Notes: generated by a model not told the origin, from the letters alone. Shown: positions 33,809 through 43,289, counted from the first letter of the stretch. The stretch is 64,000 bases of DNA from Clostridia bacterium (GCA_017514685.1 JAFWJN010000026.1:1-64000), one strand, 5' to 3'. Numbers and translations are program-made.

Positions 33809-36769
33809 ATGGAGAAGAAGAAAAAAGGCTCCGGCAAGGTTCTGATCGCGATCGGCGCAGTGCTTGTGGCGCTCGCAGTGGCGATCGTTTCAGTGGGCAT
33901 GTACTTTGAGGGCGTACTGAACACCTATGTCGGCATGGGCGAAGCGAAGGTCGTCGCAAAGCCCGGCAGCGAAAACTGGGATTCCGAGTATTACAAGGCG
34001 GATAAACCCACTGCGGATGAAGTGGATGTAATCGCCAAGGATGTGACCAAGCGGATCGCTGAAGAAGGCATTACCCTGATGAAGAACAACGGCATTCTGC
34101 CGCTTGCGGGTAATGAAAGCGTTTCCCTGTTCGGAAGAAGAAGCGTAGACACCGTTTGGGGCGGTACCGGCTCCGGTGCGGGCGATGCGAGTCAATGCAC
34201 CCCGATCGCGGAAGCGTTCACCGCGCAGGGCTTCAAGGTCAACGATACGCTGACCAAGCTCTACGCCGACAATCTTGACAAGGTTCCGACCGGCTATAAT
34301 GCAATGGATAAACTTCCGGCGCTGACCTTCTACATCGGTGAATTTCCGATGAGCTACTATACGGGCGCGGTCACCGGTTCCTATGCGAGCTACAAGGACG
34401 CAGCGTTCGTGGTAATCGGCCGTTCCGGCGGCGAGGGCATGGACCTTTCGACCGACCTCAAAGGCGCGATCGCTTCCACGGAACTGGCAGCTATGACAGC
34501 CGATCATCCGGAAACAGCCAACTATACAGACGGGCAGCACTCTCTGGAGCTGACGTTTGAAGAAAAGGAACTCTTAAAGCACGTCGAGGAAAACTTCGAC
34601 AAAGTTATCGTCATCGTCAACAGTGCCAACGTTATGGAACTGGGCGAACTGGAAGCGGATGAGAACGTCGACGCGATCGTCTGGCTTGCTTATCCCGGCA
34701 GCCGCGGCAATGTTGCTCTGGCAGAGATCGTTGCGGGTGCGGTCAATCCGTCCGGACATACGGTCGATACCTGGCCGGCGGACCTCACGAAGGATCCGAC
34801 CTTTGCCAACGCAGTCGTATCTACGTACACGAACACGCCATATGAAGCGCATATGGTCGAGTATGAGGAAGGCATCTATGTCGGCTATCGCTATTATGAG
34901 ACCGCGGCAGCGGAAGGCTTTATCGACTATGACAGCGCGGTTGTGTATCCGTTCGGCTATGGCCTTTCCTATACCTCCTTCGAACAGAAGATCGCCGAGG
35001 CAAAGGAAGACAACGGCGAGATCACAGTGACCGTCGAGGTGAAGAATGCCGGTTCGGTGGCAGGAAAGGACGTTGTACAGGTCTATTACCACGCACCGTA
35101 CACCAAGGGCGGTATCGAAAAGGCTGAGGTCGTTCTGGCAAACTATGTCAAGACCGACTTGCTGCAGCCGGGTGAAACGAAGACCTATACGGTTTCCTTC
35201 AAGACCGAGGATATGGCGTCGTTCGATTACAAAGGCGAAGGCTGCTATGTGCTCGAAGCAGGCGATTATGTAATCTCCGTGCGGAAGAACGCACATGAGG
35301 TTTACGGTGAGGACTGCGAGTGGACATACACGGTTCCCGAGACCGTTGTGTACAACGAGAGCAATCCGCGTGCAACCGAAATCGAAGCGCAGACCGGAGA
35401 ATTGGTCAACCTTTCCGATGAATGGAAGCAGAATCACACCGTCGTTGCGGCGACGACGCGCTTCGGCTGGATGAACGAGCACTTTGAAGAAGGCAAGGCG
35501 ACAATCCTGAGCCGTGCGGACTTTGCGGGAACTTTCCCGACCGCGCCTACGGCAGCGGATCTGGTGGCGTCTGATTCACTCGTACAGCAGATGGGTGAAT
35601 ACAAGCCGGACTATTACGACAGCAGCGATACGGCACCGACGACAGGCGCCGACAACAAGATCAACGCGATCGCGCTCCGCGGCGCGGCCTACGACGATCC
35701 GCGGTGGGAGAAGCTCCTCGATCAGCTTTCGGTCAAGGACATGACCAACGTGATCTGCGCCGGCAACCAGGGCACGGTTCCGGTCGGCTCGATCGGGCTG
35801 CCCAAGACGAATGCGACCGACGGTCCTGCGGGACTGAAACAGTACGGCGGCATCGGTTTCTCGGCTTCCGGCAACTTCAACTGCTGCGGAACGCTCGTTG
35901 CGGCAACCTACAACGTGGACCTTGCCGAAGAATACGGCAACGCGGTCGGAAATGAAGCCGTTCTGGGCGGTGTGGACGCCTGGTATGCGCCTGGCAACGA
36001 TTTGCATCGTACCCCGTTCTGCGGCAGAAACTTTGAGTACTATTCCGAAGATCCGGTCGTGGCGGGCAAGACCTGCGCAGGCACGATCCAGGGCGCTGTC
36101 AATAAGGGCTTTGCGTGCTATGTCAAGCACTTTGCGCTGAACGACGTCGAAATGTATCGCGACCACAACGGTCCTGCCGTCTGGTCAAACGAACAGGCGA
36201 TGCGCGAGCTCAATCTCAAGGCGTTTGAGCTCTGCATCAAGAACCCGGTCCTCGATCTGAAGTATCTGGATGAAAACGGCAATGTGCAGCACAAGCTCAT
36301 GAAGGGTTCCATCGCGGTCATGTCGAGTTTCAACCGCCTCGGCGGCGTATGGACCGGCGGCTGCGGCGAACTGCTGAACGATGTACTGCGCGGCGAATGG
36401 GGCTTCCTGGGCTGTGTCATCACGGACTACAACGGCACGGCTTACATGAACTGTGAATGGGGCGTATCGAACGGCAACGACCTGATGCTTGCGAATATCT
36501 CGACGCTCCCGTCGAAGTTTGCCGATACGAGCAATCCTTCCACACAGAAGGCCATGCGGCAGGCGGTCAAGAACATCGCCTACATGACGATCCATTCAAA
36601 TGCGGCTAACGGCCTGTCCGACGGCTCCACGGTCGAATACGGCGTCGCGCCTTGGAAGCTCGCACTGTTCGGCCTCGGCGGCGTGCTGGTCTTAGGCGGA
36701 GCAGCGCTGATCGTGCTCGGCATCCTGAAGGGAAAGAAGAAGTCGGTCGTAAAGATCGAAAAGGCATAA
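33809..36769 (+). CDS. Membrane-anchored GH3 beta-glycosidase with inverted domain order
   Basis: The 986-residue protein has transmembrane helices at both ends (about 10-32 and 948-972). The order of domains is reversed relative to classical GH3: first the C-type alpha/beta domain (about 75-385, EEGITLMKNNGILPL and WLAYPGSRGNVALAEIVAG), then a fibronectin-III-like domain (about 395-500), then the catalytic barrel (about 640-930). The barrel shows ATDGPAGLKQYGG, KHFALNDVEMYRDH and the nucleophile motif CVITDYNG (near D873). Such inverted enzymes are known from rumen Clostridia and cleave beta-glucosides. GGAGG precedes the ATG. Confidence 0.87.
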   Translation: MEKKKKGSGKVLIAIGAVLVALAVAIVSVGMYFEGVLNTYVGMGEAKVVAKPGSENWDSEYYKADKPTADEVDVIAKDVTKRIAEEGITLMKNNGILPLAGNESVSLFGRRSVDTVWGGTGSGAGDASQCTPIAEAFTAQGFKVNDTLTKLYADNLDKVPTGYNAMDKLPALTFYIGEFPMSYYTGAVTGSYASYKDAAFVVIGRSGGEGMDLSTDLKGAIASTELAAMTADHPETANYTDGQHSLELTFEEKELLKHVEENFDKVIVIVNSANVMELGELEADENVDAIVWLAYPGSRGNVALAEIVAGAVNPSGHTVDTWPADLTKDPTFANAVVSTYTNTPYEAHMVEYEEGIYVGYRYYETAAAEGFIDYDSAVVYPFGYGLSYTSFEQKIAEAKEDNGEITVTVEVKNAGSVAGKDVVQVYYHAPYTKGGIEKAEVVLANYVKTDLLQPGETKTYTVSFKTEDMASFDYKGEGCYVLEAGDYVISVRKNAHEVYGEDCEWTYTVPETVVYNESNPRATEIEAQTGELVNLSDEWKQNHTVVAATTRFGWMNEHFEEGKATILSRADFAGTFPTAPTAADLVASDSLVQQMGEYKPDYYDSSDTAPTTGADNKINAIALRGAAYDDPRWEKLLDQLSVKDMTNVICAGNQGTVPVGSIGLPKTNATDGPAGLKQYGGIGFSASGNFNCCGTLVAATYNVDLAEEYGNAVGNEAVLGGVDAWYAPGNDLHRTPFCGRNFEYYSEDPVVAGKTCAGTIQGAVNKGFACYVKHFALNDVEMYRDHNGPAVWSNEQAMRELNLKAFELCIKNPVLDLKYLDENGNVQHKLMKGSIAVMSSFNRLGGVWTGGCGELLNDVLRGEWGFLGCVITDYNGTAYMNCEWGVSNGNDLMLANISTLPSKFADTSNPSTQKAMRQAVKNIAYMTIHSNAANGLSDGSTVEYGVAPWKLALFGLGGVLVLGGAALIVLGILKGKKKSVVKIEKA

Positions 36770-36831
36770 ACCGCAAACTGCGGCTGAAATAAAAACCATC
36801 TAAAAACAAAAATCAAATGGAGGAATTGAAA

Positions 36832-37296
36832 ATGAAAAAGACTCTCGCAATCGTTCTTGCACTCGTTATGATGCTCGCATTTGTCGCCTGCGGCGCAAAG
36901 GCGATCCCCGCAGAAGTGTACACCGCCGAATCTGACTGGGTAGAAGCCGGTTATGAAGGCGACTGCATCATCACCAACCGCCTCGTTCTCGTTCTCAACG
37001 GCGACGGCACCTACAACCTCGAAGACGGTTTCTTCGTAAACCAGGTCTCCGGCGTCATCGTGTTCTACACCAAGACGATGTTTAAGGGCACCTATACTGC
37101 CGGTACCGCAGACGCCGAAGGCAACAAGACCATCACACTGGCTGCTCCGACCGACGGTTATCAGAACATGAACGGCGTTGTTGCGACTGCTGCGGAAGAT
37201 GCAGAGCTGCTCGGCACCTGGAATCCGGCGCTCGGCACCATCACGGTCAACACCGCTATGGGTATTGTCACCAGCGAAGTACCGCATCATTCCTGA
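36832..37296 (+). CDS. Small predicted lipoprotein downstream of the GH3 gene
   Basis: The start is ATG 36832, preceded by GGAGG at 36820-36824; ATG 36817 overlaps the binding site. The 154-residue product begins MKKTLAIVLALVMMLAFVAC (lipobox). A beta-rich domain follows (NRLVLVLNGDGTYNLEDGFF, FKGTYTAGTADAEGNKTITL), similar to the many small secreted lipoproteins that report on or modify carbohydrate binding. No family recognised. It probably shares the GH3 promoter, 62 bp after that gene. Confidence 0.7.
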   Translation: MKKTLAIVLALVMMLAFVACGAKAIPAEVYTAESDWVEAGYEGDCIITNRLVLVLNGDGTYNLEDGFFVNQVSGVIVFYTKTMFKGTYTAGTADAEGNKTITLAAPTDGYQNMNGVVATAAEDAELLGTWNPALGTITVNTAMGIVTSEVPHHS

Positions 37297-37316
37297 TTTA
37301 CCACTCCCAGAACGAC

Positions 37317-37344
37317 GGCAGACCGATCAAAAGATCGGTCTGCC
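37317..37344 (+). terminator. Perfect 12-bp hairpin after the small lipoprotein gene
   Basis: GGCAGACCGATC and GATCGGTCTGCC pair around AAAA. There is no T-tract, so it may slow rather than end transcription, or stabilise the upstream mRNA. Confidence 0.55.
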
Positions 37345-37462
37345 GGTTCCCGCTTTACGGGAAAGCGCAAAATGCCCGTATACGGACACTTTGCCGTTTC
37401 CCGGCTTGCGTTTTAAATTGTGCCGTAGTAAGATGAAAGGAGCACTTGAACGGAGTATGAAT

Positions 37463-38749
37463 ATGCACCTTGTTTCGATCGTTTTCATCATTGCTGTCGA
37501 GTTCGGCGTGCTTGATACGCTGTTCTGTATGCGGATCGAACGAAAATCGTACTTTGGAGTGCGCGTTGCACTGTGCGCCGGATTGATTGTATTGTATGCG
37601 GTTTGCGTTCCATTGGAAAAAATGCGTGTATTCTTCCATCTGCCGATCATTCTGATCTCGTTTTTGTATATCGGCCTCTGTTATCGGAATACTTTCCGCA
37701 CGACGCTGTACCTCGGGATCGCATCTTATTCCGTGCAGCGTATCGCGTCCATGCTGAATTCGTTAGTCACGCTTGTGCTGCCGGATCAGTTCGGACATCT
37801 CAACTCGACTTCTTCGGAGGTTCGTCTTTGGTCGTACGCGATCATCGTGCTTTGTGATGCGGTGGTATTCTTTACGGCCTATTTCGCCATTATCCGCCAT
37901 ATGCAGCATATCAACATCGGTAAGCAGGCGACGGCACAAGTGCTTTTATTAACCGGAATCGTGCTGACGGTCAATCAGATCACAAGTATCACCATTGATT
38001 TGTACGGGGATGTGTATTCTACCACGGTGACAAGCATGATCGAATATATTTGGTCGATCACCAGCTGCGTATTGTGCCTGTTTGTCCAATTCGGCATCCG
38101 TTCTGTCAGTGAAAAAGACAGGGCTTTGGAAGTCACAAAAAAGATCATTGCGGAGAAGGAGCAGCAGTATAAGCTCTCCAAGTCCAACATCGACGCGATC
38201 AACCGCAAGTGCCACGATTTGAAGTATCAGCTTGCCGCTCTGCAGCGGGATGGAGACAAGCAGAAGCATATCGATGAAGCCATGCAGCTTGTAGACAGCT
38301 TTGATTCCGCGATTCATACTGGAAACGATACGCTCGATGTGATCTTCACTGAAAAGAACGACTACTGCAAAAAGCATGATATTACCTTCGTCTGCATGAT
38401 CGACGGGGCGAAGCTGAACTTCATGGAGGTTACCGACCAGTACGTTATGTTCGGCAACATCATCGACAACGCGATCCACGCCGTTCGCAAGATCGAGGAT
38501 CATGCCAAGCGTTCCATCTACATCGATGTGCACGCCGAAAAGAAACTCCTGCTTCTTCGTACAGAGAATCCGTTTGTCGGAGAACTGACGTTTTCGGACG
38601 GCCTGCCGCGCACGACGACCGGCGATGAATTCAACCATGGTTTCGGCATGACGAGCATCCGCCTGATTGCCGAAAAATACGGCGGAAGCGTCAATACGCG
38701 CGCCGAGGACGGTATCTTCTATCTCAATGTTCTGTTTCCGATCAATTAA
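37463..38749 (+). CDS. GHKL sensor histidine kinase (AgrC-like)
   Basis: The 428-residue protein has about six transmembrane segments in residues 1-200, then a helical region with the phosphorylation site H251 in KCHDLKYQL. A GHKL-type ATPase domain follows, with NIIDNAIHAV (N-box) and GFGMTSIRLIAEKYGG. It belongs to the quorum-sensing or peptide-sensing kinases that pair with LytTR regulators. The start is uncertain between ATG 37457 and ATG 37463; GGAG at 37452 favours the second. No peptide precursor gene is visible nearby. Confidence 0.85.
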   Translation: MHLVSIVFIIAVEFGVLDTLFCMRIERKSYFGVRVALCAGLIVLYAVCVPLEKMRVFFHLPIILISFLYIGLCYRNTFRTTLYLGIASYSVQRIASMLNSLVTLVLPDQFGHLNSTSSEVRLWSYAIIVLCDAVVFFTAYFAIIRHMQHINIGKQATAQVLLLTGIVLTVNQITSITIDLYGDVYSTTVTSMIEYIWSITSCVLCLFVQFGIRSVSEKDRALEVTKKIIAEKEQQYKLSKSNIDAINRKCHDLKYQLAALQRDGDKQKHIDEAMQLVDSFDSAIHTGNDTLDVIFTEKNDYCKKHDITFVCMIDGAKLNFMEVTDQYVMFGNIIDNAIHAVRKIEDHAKRSIYIDVHAEKKLLLLRTENPFVGELTFSDGLPRTTTGDEFNHGFGMTSIRLIAEKYGGSVNTRAEDGIFYLNVLFPIN

Positions 38750-38757
38750 GGAGGATT

Positions 38758-39462
38758 ATGAAGCGCATTGCGATCGTGGACGATGATGAGCGCGTCCGTA
38801 ACCGGTTGAAATCCTATGTCGAGCGGTATTCCGAAACGCATACCGAGCCGCTGCAGACGAGCCTGTTTTCGTTTCCGGAACTGTTTCTGACCAATTACAA
38901 GCCTGAGTATGATATTGTCTTAATGGACATCGACATGCCGGGTATGGACGGCATGGAGACCGCGCGCAGACTGCGGGAGCTGGATGAGCGCGTGATACTT
39001 CTGTTTGTCACAAACCTTGCCCAGTACGCGATCCAGGGATATGAGGTCGCCGCGACGGATTTTGTGGTCAAGCCGGTCTCCTATGAGACTTTTTCGTATA
39101 AGCTCACCCGCGCTCTGCGATTTGTGCCGGAAAGCAGGCGTCCGTCGCTGCTTTTACGCACCGAGAACGGCACTGCCACGGTCGAAATGGATGACGTGAA
39201 ATACATCGAGGTACAGGGACATTATGTGTTCTATCATACCCATAAAGATGTTTATCGCGTCCGCGGCAGCTTAAAAGGAACGATCGAGGAACTGAACGAT
39301 CCGACGTTCTTTATCTGCGACAAGGGCTTTATTGTCAACCTTGCCTATATCGACGAGGTCGGACAGAACACCGTCACGGTGGGGGAGGAAACGATCAACG
39401 TTTCCCGTACCAAGCGCAAGGCACTGCTTGATGCGCTGTCTGCATACCATAACAGAAAGTGA
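38758..39462 (+). CDS. LytTR-family response regulator
   Basis: The 234-residue protein has a receiver domain with the phosphoacceptor D57 (VLMDIDMPGMDG), a conserved T (LLFVTN) and K (FVVKPV). The C-terminal LytTR DNA-binding domain contains VKYIEVQGHYVFYHTHK and FFICDKGFIVNLAYIDEV. AAGGAGG lies before the ATG, 8 bp after the kinase stop, so the two are one operon. The repeats at 33710 and 43108 are its likely binding sites. Confidence 0.92.
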   Translation: MKRIAIVDDDERVRNRLKSYVERYSETHTEPLQTSLFSFPELFLTNYKPEYDIVLMDIDMPGMDGMETARRLRELDERVILLFVTNLAQYAIQGYEVAATDFVVKPVSYETFSYKLTRALRFVPESRRPSLLLRTENGTATVEMDDVKYIEVQGHYVFYHTHKDVYRVRGSLKGTIEELNDPTFFICDKGFIVNLAYIDEVGQNTVTVGEETINVSRTKRKALLDALSAYHNRK

Positions 39463-39489
39463 AGATTATACAATTTATCATATCACATA

Positions 39490-39527
39490 AAAAAGTGAGG
39501 CATCAGATTTGAACGGCCTCACTTTTT
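39490..39527. terminator. Terminator between convergent genes
   Basis: AAAAAGTGAGGC and GCCTCACTTTTT form a 12-bp stem that works in both directions, after the response regulator gene and before the convergent phosphatase gene. Confidence 0.8.
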
Positions 39528-39614
39528 GCAGTCTAAAATGGAAATGTTTCAGCGTTGACATTCGCCACGGCAGAAACAGGCGTCTCCGTTTTTTCTGTCA
39601 ATTATGTTTATCGG

Positions 39615-40790
39615 TTATTTTTCCAACATGATTTGGCGGATAGCATTCATCTGGTCTTCTGTAACACCGATCTCAAGAAGGGAAGCAATGATTTTTTCCT
39701 GTAGCGTTTCGCCCGGCTGGTTGAGGATATGCTTCATATAGGGCTGTTCGATCCAGCGATCATAGGAGCGAAAACCGCCAATTTTTGCGAGATTGGAGAA
39801 TACATAATCATGTCCGAGGTCTTCTTCGTCAACGCCTAGCATTCCGTTGATCAACAGCGCAACCATGCCTGTACGGTCCGTGCCGATATCACAGTGGAAG
39901 ATGATCGGGTAATTGCTCTCATCTGACAGAATCTCAAACAAATAGCGGAGCATTTCTGCGTTATAAAGCAACGCATCGCCGTTATTCTCGGAAGGGGCGT
40001 TCTCCATCGGTACAGAGTAATAATGGACCGCATCCCCCAATACGCTGGACTGGATGCCTCCGACTTCTCCGTTATCGGTACGACGAAGGTCGATTTCAGT
40101 ACGAATATGCAATTCATCCAGCATGGTTTTGATTCCGGAATCGGTAATATCAAGCATGACTTCCTGCGTGCGGCTCTTGTTTAGCCTGCCGCAACGGATC
40201 AACATACCCTGCCGGATCGTTTTTCCGTCAATCGTATGGTATCCGCCAAGATCACGCACATTAGCAACACCGTCCACGGATAGGTTTCGGATGATCGTAT
40301 CTACGGTCTGAAAGGTGCTTTTGTCTCCCGTAACCTCACCGGAGGAGGTTTTTGCGGTAACGGTCCAGGTATAAGTGGTGTTCAGCTTCAGATTGGTGAT
40401 TTCCAAGGTGGTCCCGGTTGTTTCAAACCGACGACTCTCAGATGTATCGGTTTGTTCCGTCAGAACAATGACAAAGTCCGCAGGATTCTGCAGCGATTTT
40501 GCCCAATCGGTCCAGTCCAGCGTCAGCGGATAGGGTTGGCTGATCTCCTTGGCACCTTGTGCTTTGTGCAGCTTTTTATACGTGTCTCTGAGAATCTCTG
40601 TCTGCATATCCGTATGGATACGGACAGGTTGGTCTGCAGGACGACCGTATGTGACGAAATTGACACCTTCCGGCTCAGGCGTTGGCTGGACCTGAGAAGC
40701 GGGAGTTTGGCTGGGTTTTGCGCATGCAAGTATCAAAAATGCAACAAGCAATATGGAAAATAAAGCAGGATAAAAACGACGTTTATTCAT
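39615..40790 (-). CDS. Lipoprotein protein-tyrosine/dual-specificity phosphatase, second paralogue
   Basis: The 391-residue protein has a lipobox (FLILAC), a fibronectin-like domain (LTLDWTDWAKSLQ, TTYTWTVTAKTSSG) and a phosphatase domain with NVRDLGGYHTIDGK and the P-loop HCDIGTDRTG. Domain order equals that of the 26397 protein, so both arose from one ancestor. It is separated from the esterase genes by about 190 bp and seems to have its own promoter. Confidence 0.85.
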   Translation of the reverse strand: MNKRRFYPALFSILLVAFLILACAKPSQTPASQVQPTPEPEGVNFVTYGRPADQPVRIHTDMQTEILRDTYKKLHKAQGAKEISQPYPLTLDWTDWAKSLQNPADFVIVLTEQTDTSESRRFETTGTTLEITNLKLNTTYTWTVTAKTSSGEVTGDKSTFQTVDTIIRNLSVDGVANVRDLGGYHTIDGKTIRQGMLIRCGRLNKSRTQEVMLDITDSGIKTMLDELHIRTEIDLRRTDNGEVGGIQSSVLGDAVHYYSVPMENAPSENNGDALLYNAEMLRYLFEILSDESNYPIIFHCDIGTDRTGMVALLINGMLGVDEEDLGHDYVFSNLAKIGGFRSYDRWIEQPYMKHILNQPGETLQEKIIASLLEIGVTEDQMNAIRQIMLEK

Positions 40791-40887
40791 GGAATCTGTT
40801 CCTTTCTTGAACGGTTTTTTCGAAAGAATGAATGATTGCGGATCCGAATGCGTCTGAACCGACTAAACCCTACAGGAGGGAGAATCA

Positions 40888-40919
40888 CAAGCGCCCCGAC
40901 AATGCAGCCGGGACGCTTG
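40888..40919 (-). terminator. Hairpin after the esterase pair
   Basis: CAAGCG-CCCG and CGGG-CGCTTG pair around a ten-base loop, 60 bp after the last esterase stop. The T-tract is poor. Confidence 0.4.
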
Positions 40920-40979
40920 CTTGGGATTTTCGGAAATCCGGAGGAGATGAAGGAATTCCGAAGGAGGGAATGAAGAAGC

Positions 40980-42056
40980 TTATTTGTAGAATACCAGCAG
41001 GCTGTTGTAAAGATCGACGAGCCACGAATAGTACATGTGTCCGCCGTCGCGCAGGATCACATACGCGAAGTTTTCACCGTCTACAAACTTGTCGCCAAGT
41101 TCCGCCTTGACTTTGTCGAGGAACGCGTCGTGATCGGCCTTGGCAAAGTCGGCTTTGCCGTTTCCGTTGTACCAGAACCTGATCGGATAATCTTTGAACG
41201 TGTCGTTCATTGCGGTCTTGAAGGCATCAAACTCCTGCCAGATGCCGGAGAAGTTGCCGAAGTAAGCAATGATATCCGCGTTGTCGCAAAGGCCGGAGCG
41301 CATGACCGTCATCGAACCGCGGGAAAGACCTGCAAAGGCACGATGCTCGCGCGTGGCAATCAGGTTTGTTTCGGAAACATTCTTGCCTGCAAAGGTGCTG
41401 TATTTGGCTTCGGCTGCCGGGATCAGGTTGTTGCGGAGTTCCTTGCCGAAATACACCGGCCAGATGTTCTGCGGGTTGTCAAGCTCGCCGCCGTCCTCTG
41501 CATGGTCGGCATAGATGTAACTGTCATGCAGCTTTTCGCCGAGCGCCTTTGCCTGTTCGTTGCCGAGTTCATAGCCGTCCGCATAGGAATAATAGTTCGG
41601 GCAGACGACGATGACCGGATCGCAAAGTCCCGATTCGATCATGTGATCGAGTACGTTGCGCGTTGTATCGCCCCACTGCTTCAGCCAGAACTCTTCCATC
41701 GGACCGTCCGCTTCGCCTTTGGTGCCGTGCAGCAGATACAGGACGTTGTACTGCTTGCTCTCATCGTAGCCGTAGGGAAGATAGACGGTCGCGGTTTTGG
41801 TCAGCGTCACATCTGCACCGAGCAGATCGTTGACGGCGTAGGCAGGCGTTTCGTAGGTGATCTCCTCGATCGTGCCCTGCTGCGAAGCGGGCGTAGTCTT
41901 GATGTCGTTGACCGCATCGTTCTTCTTGCCGAAATCCCATTTATAGGATGCGGCAGGCGCGGCGGTGGGCTGTGCCGGCGCGGCCTCCTTTGTGCCGCAG
42001 GCGAACAGGGTCAGGGCGAACAGGGTGCAAAGCGCGAATGCAATAATCTTTTTCAT
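40980..42056 (-). CDS. Lipoprotein esterase, paralogue 2
   Basis: The 358-residue protein has a lipobox (TLFAC), followed by GTKEAAPAQPTAAPA, a segment almost identical to that of the neighbouring gene. It is an alpha/beta hydrolase with ATVYLPYGYDESKQ, YLLHGTK, nucleophile in GLSRGSM and a catalytic histidine in RDGGHMYYSW. Recent tandem duplication with 42069 is obvious. Expected substrates are acylated plant polysaccharides. It starts 12 bp after the upstream esterase. Confidence 0.85.
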   Translation of the reverse strand: MKKIIAFALCTLFALTLFACGTKEAAPAQPTAAPAASYKWDFGKKNDAVNDIKTTPASQQGTIEEITYETPAYAVNDLLGADVTLTKTATVYLPYGYDESKQYNVLYLLHGTKGEADGPMEEFWLKQWGDTTRNVLDHMIESGLCDPVIVVCPNYYSYADGYELGNEQAKALGEKLHDSYIYADHAEDGGELDNPQNIWPVYFGKELRNNLIPAAEAKYSTFAGKNVSETNLIATREHRAFAGLSRGSMTVMRSGLCDNADIIAYFGNFSGIWQEFDAFKTAMNDTFKDYPIRFWYNGNGKADFAKADHDAFLDKVKAELGDKFVDGENFAYVILRDGGHMYYSWLVDLYNSLLVFYK

Positions 42057-42068
42057 AGAAACCTCCGA

Positions 42069-43040
42069 TTATTTGAAGAATACGAGCATACAGTTGTAGA
42101 GATCGGCGATCCAGCTCTGATAGGAGTGCGAGCCGTCACGCAGGTCAATCCACGCGAAGTTTTCACCGTCAGTGAACCGCTCCGGCATGGCTTCCAGAAC
42201 ACCGTGGCAGAATTCGTCGTGTTCATCATGTGCAATATCGGCCCTGCCGTTGCCGTTGTACCAGAATTTGACCGGAAGATCCTTGACGCCGTCGGCGTTC
42301 AGGGCGTCCTGAAAATCTTTGACTTCGGTTTTCGCACCGGAGAAAGAGCCGATCCATGCGAACAGATCGAGGTCCTGCATCAGCACGGAGTGGATGCTTG
42401 TCATGGAACCCATCGACAGACCGGCAAAAGCACGGTGATCGCGCGTTGCGGCAAGATTCGCTTCCGAAACATCGCCTGCAGCGTATGTGCTGTACTTCGC
42501 TTCGATAAACGGCACGATATCGTTGCGGAGTTCCTTGGCAAAGACATAGGTCAGATCCTCGGCGCCTTGCGGGTTTTCAAAATCGCCTTCCGGCGGATAG
42601 AACGTCGGCGTTACGACGATGAACGGATCGCAGACACCGGTTTGGATCATATTGTCCAGAACATTCCGCGTCGTTTCTCCCCAGCGTTCATCGGCAAGCC
42701 AGTAAATTTCACTCTCGCCGCCGCCGTGCATCAGATACATTACATTGTATTGTCTGTTCTGATCGTAGCCATAGGGCAGATAGACCCAAAGGTGCTTGGT
42801 CACGATCGTGCTCGGATCGGAAACATACAGAGGCGTTTCATACGCCAGCTCCTCAATCGTGCCTTTTTGCTCACATGCGGCTTTCAGCGAATCCACACCG
42901 CCGTTCCGCTTTACAAAGTCCCACCGGTAGGAAGCGGCGGGTGCTGCCGTGGGCTGTGCAGGCGCTGCCTCTTTTGCACCGCAGGCGAACAGGGACAGAG
43001 AGAAAAGGACACAGAAAACCAGTACTAAAAACTTTTTCAT
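42069..43040 (-). CDS. Lipoprotein esterase, paralogue 1
   Basis: The start is ATG 43040, after AAAGGA and six bases; an in-frame upstream start at 43085 would lie before the promoter's expected leader. The 323-residue product has lipobox LFAC, GAKEAAPAQPTAAPA, VYLPYGYDQNRQ, YLMHGGG, nucleophile in GLSMGSM and histidine in RDGSHSYQSW. It is the first gene of a two-gene operon under a candidate LytTR promoter. Confidence 0.85.
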   Translation of the reverse strand: MKKFLVLVFCVLFSLSLFACGAKEAAPAQPTAAPAASYRWDFVKRNGGVDSLKAACEQKGTIEELAYETPLYVSDPSTIVTKHLWVYLPYGYDQNRQYNVMYLMHGGGESEIYWLADERWGETTRNVLDNMIQTGVCDPFIVVTPTFYPPEGDFENPQGAEDLTYVFAKELRNDIVPFIEAKYSTYAAGDVSEANLAATRDHRAFAGLSMGSMTSIHSVLMQDLDLFAWIGSFSGAKTEVKDFQDALNADGVKDLPVKFWYNGNGRADIAHDEHDEFCHGVLEAMPERFTDGENFAWIDLRDGSHSYQSWIADLYNCMLVFFK

Positions 43041-43071
43041 AATTAATCCTTTCTTTGTTTTTTTCACATTC

Positions 43072-43141
43072 ATCTTACTTCGCACGGCCTTGCTTTACCA
43101 CAGAAACGGCAGGAACGGTAGTAAATCGGGCAGGAAACGTA
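43072..43141 (-). promoter_or_regulatory. Esterase operon promoter with LytTR-type direct repeat
   Basis: On the minus strand TACGTTTCCTGCC (43129-43141) and TACCGTTCCTGCC (43108-43120) repeat with a 21-bp period. TAAGAT (43072-43077) lies exactly 30 bp after the second repeat, as in front of the GH3 gene. The bases between are not conserved, apart from a TGG in the -35 position, so the shared part is the repeat and its spacing. Confidence 0.75.
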
Positions 43142-43259
43142 AGAAAAAGAAACCCGGAAACAGGCCGGAAACTGTTTGGAAGAAGAATCTGTGAAAACAT
43201 CATCCCGGCTTCCGCCCTGGTATAACCGGCAAGAGAAGGACTGTAAAAGAAGCATTTTC

Positions 43260-43289
43260 AAAAAGGCGCCCGTTCACTGCCTTTTTTTT
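43260..43289. terminator. Hairpin with T-tract
   Basis: AAAAAGGC and GCCTTTTT pair, followed by further T residues on the plus strand. No plus-strand gene precedes it here, so it may mark the edge of an older transcript or of the conjugative element. Confidence 0.5.

Noticed and set aside
33534-33845. Reading frame between the HAD repeat and the GH3 gene
   Set aside because: It covers the terminator, the direct-repeat operator and the GH3 ribosome-binding site, so it is a chance open frame.
41037-43028. 663-codon open frame on the plus strand
   Set aside because: It lies opposite the two esterase genes, which have lipoboxes, catalytic motifs and ribosome-binding sites; the opposite frame is open because of codon bias.
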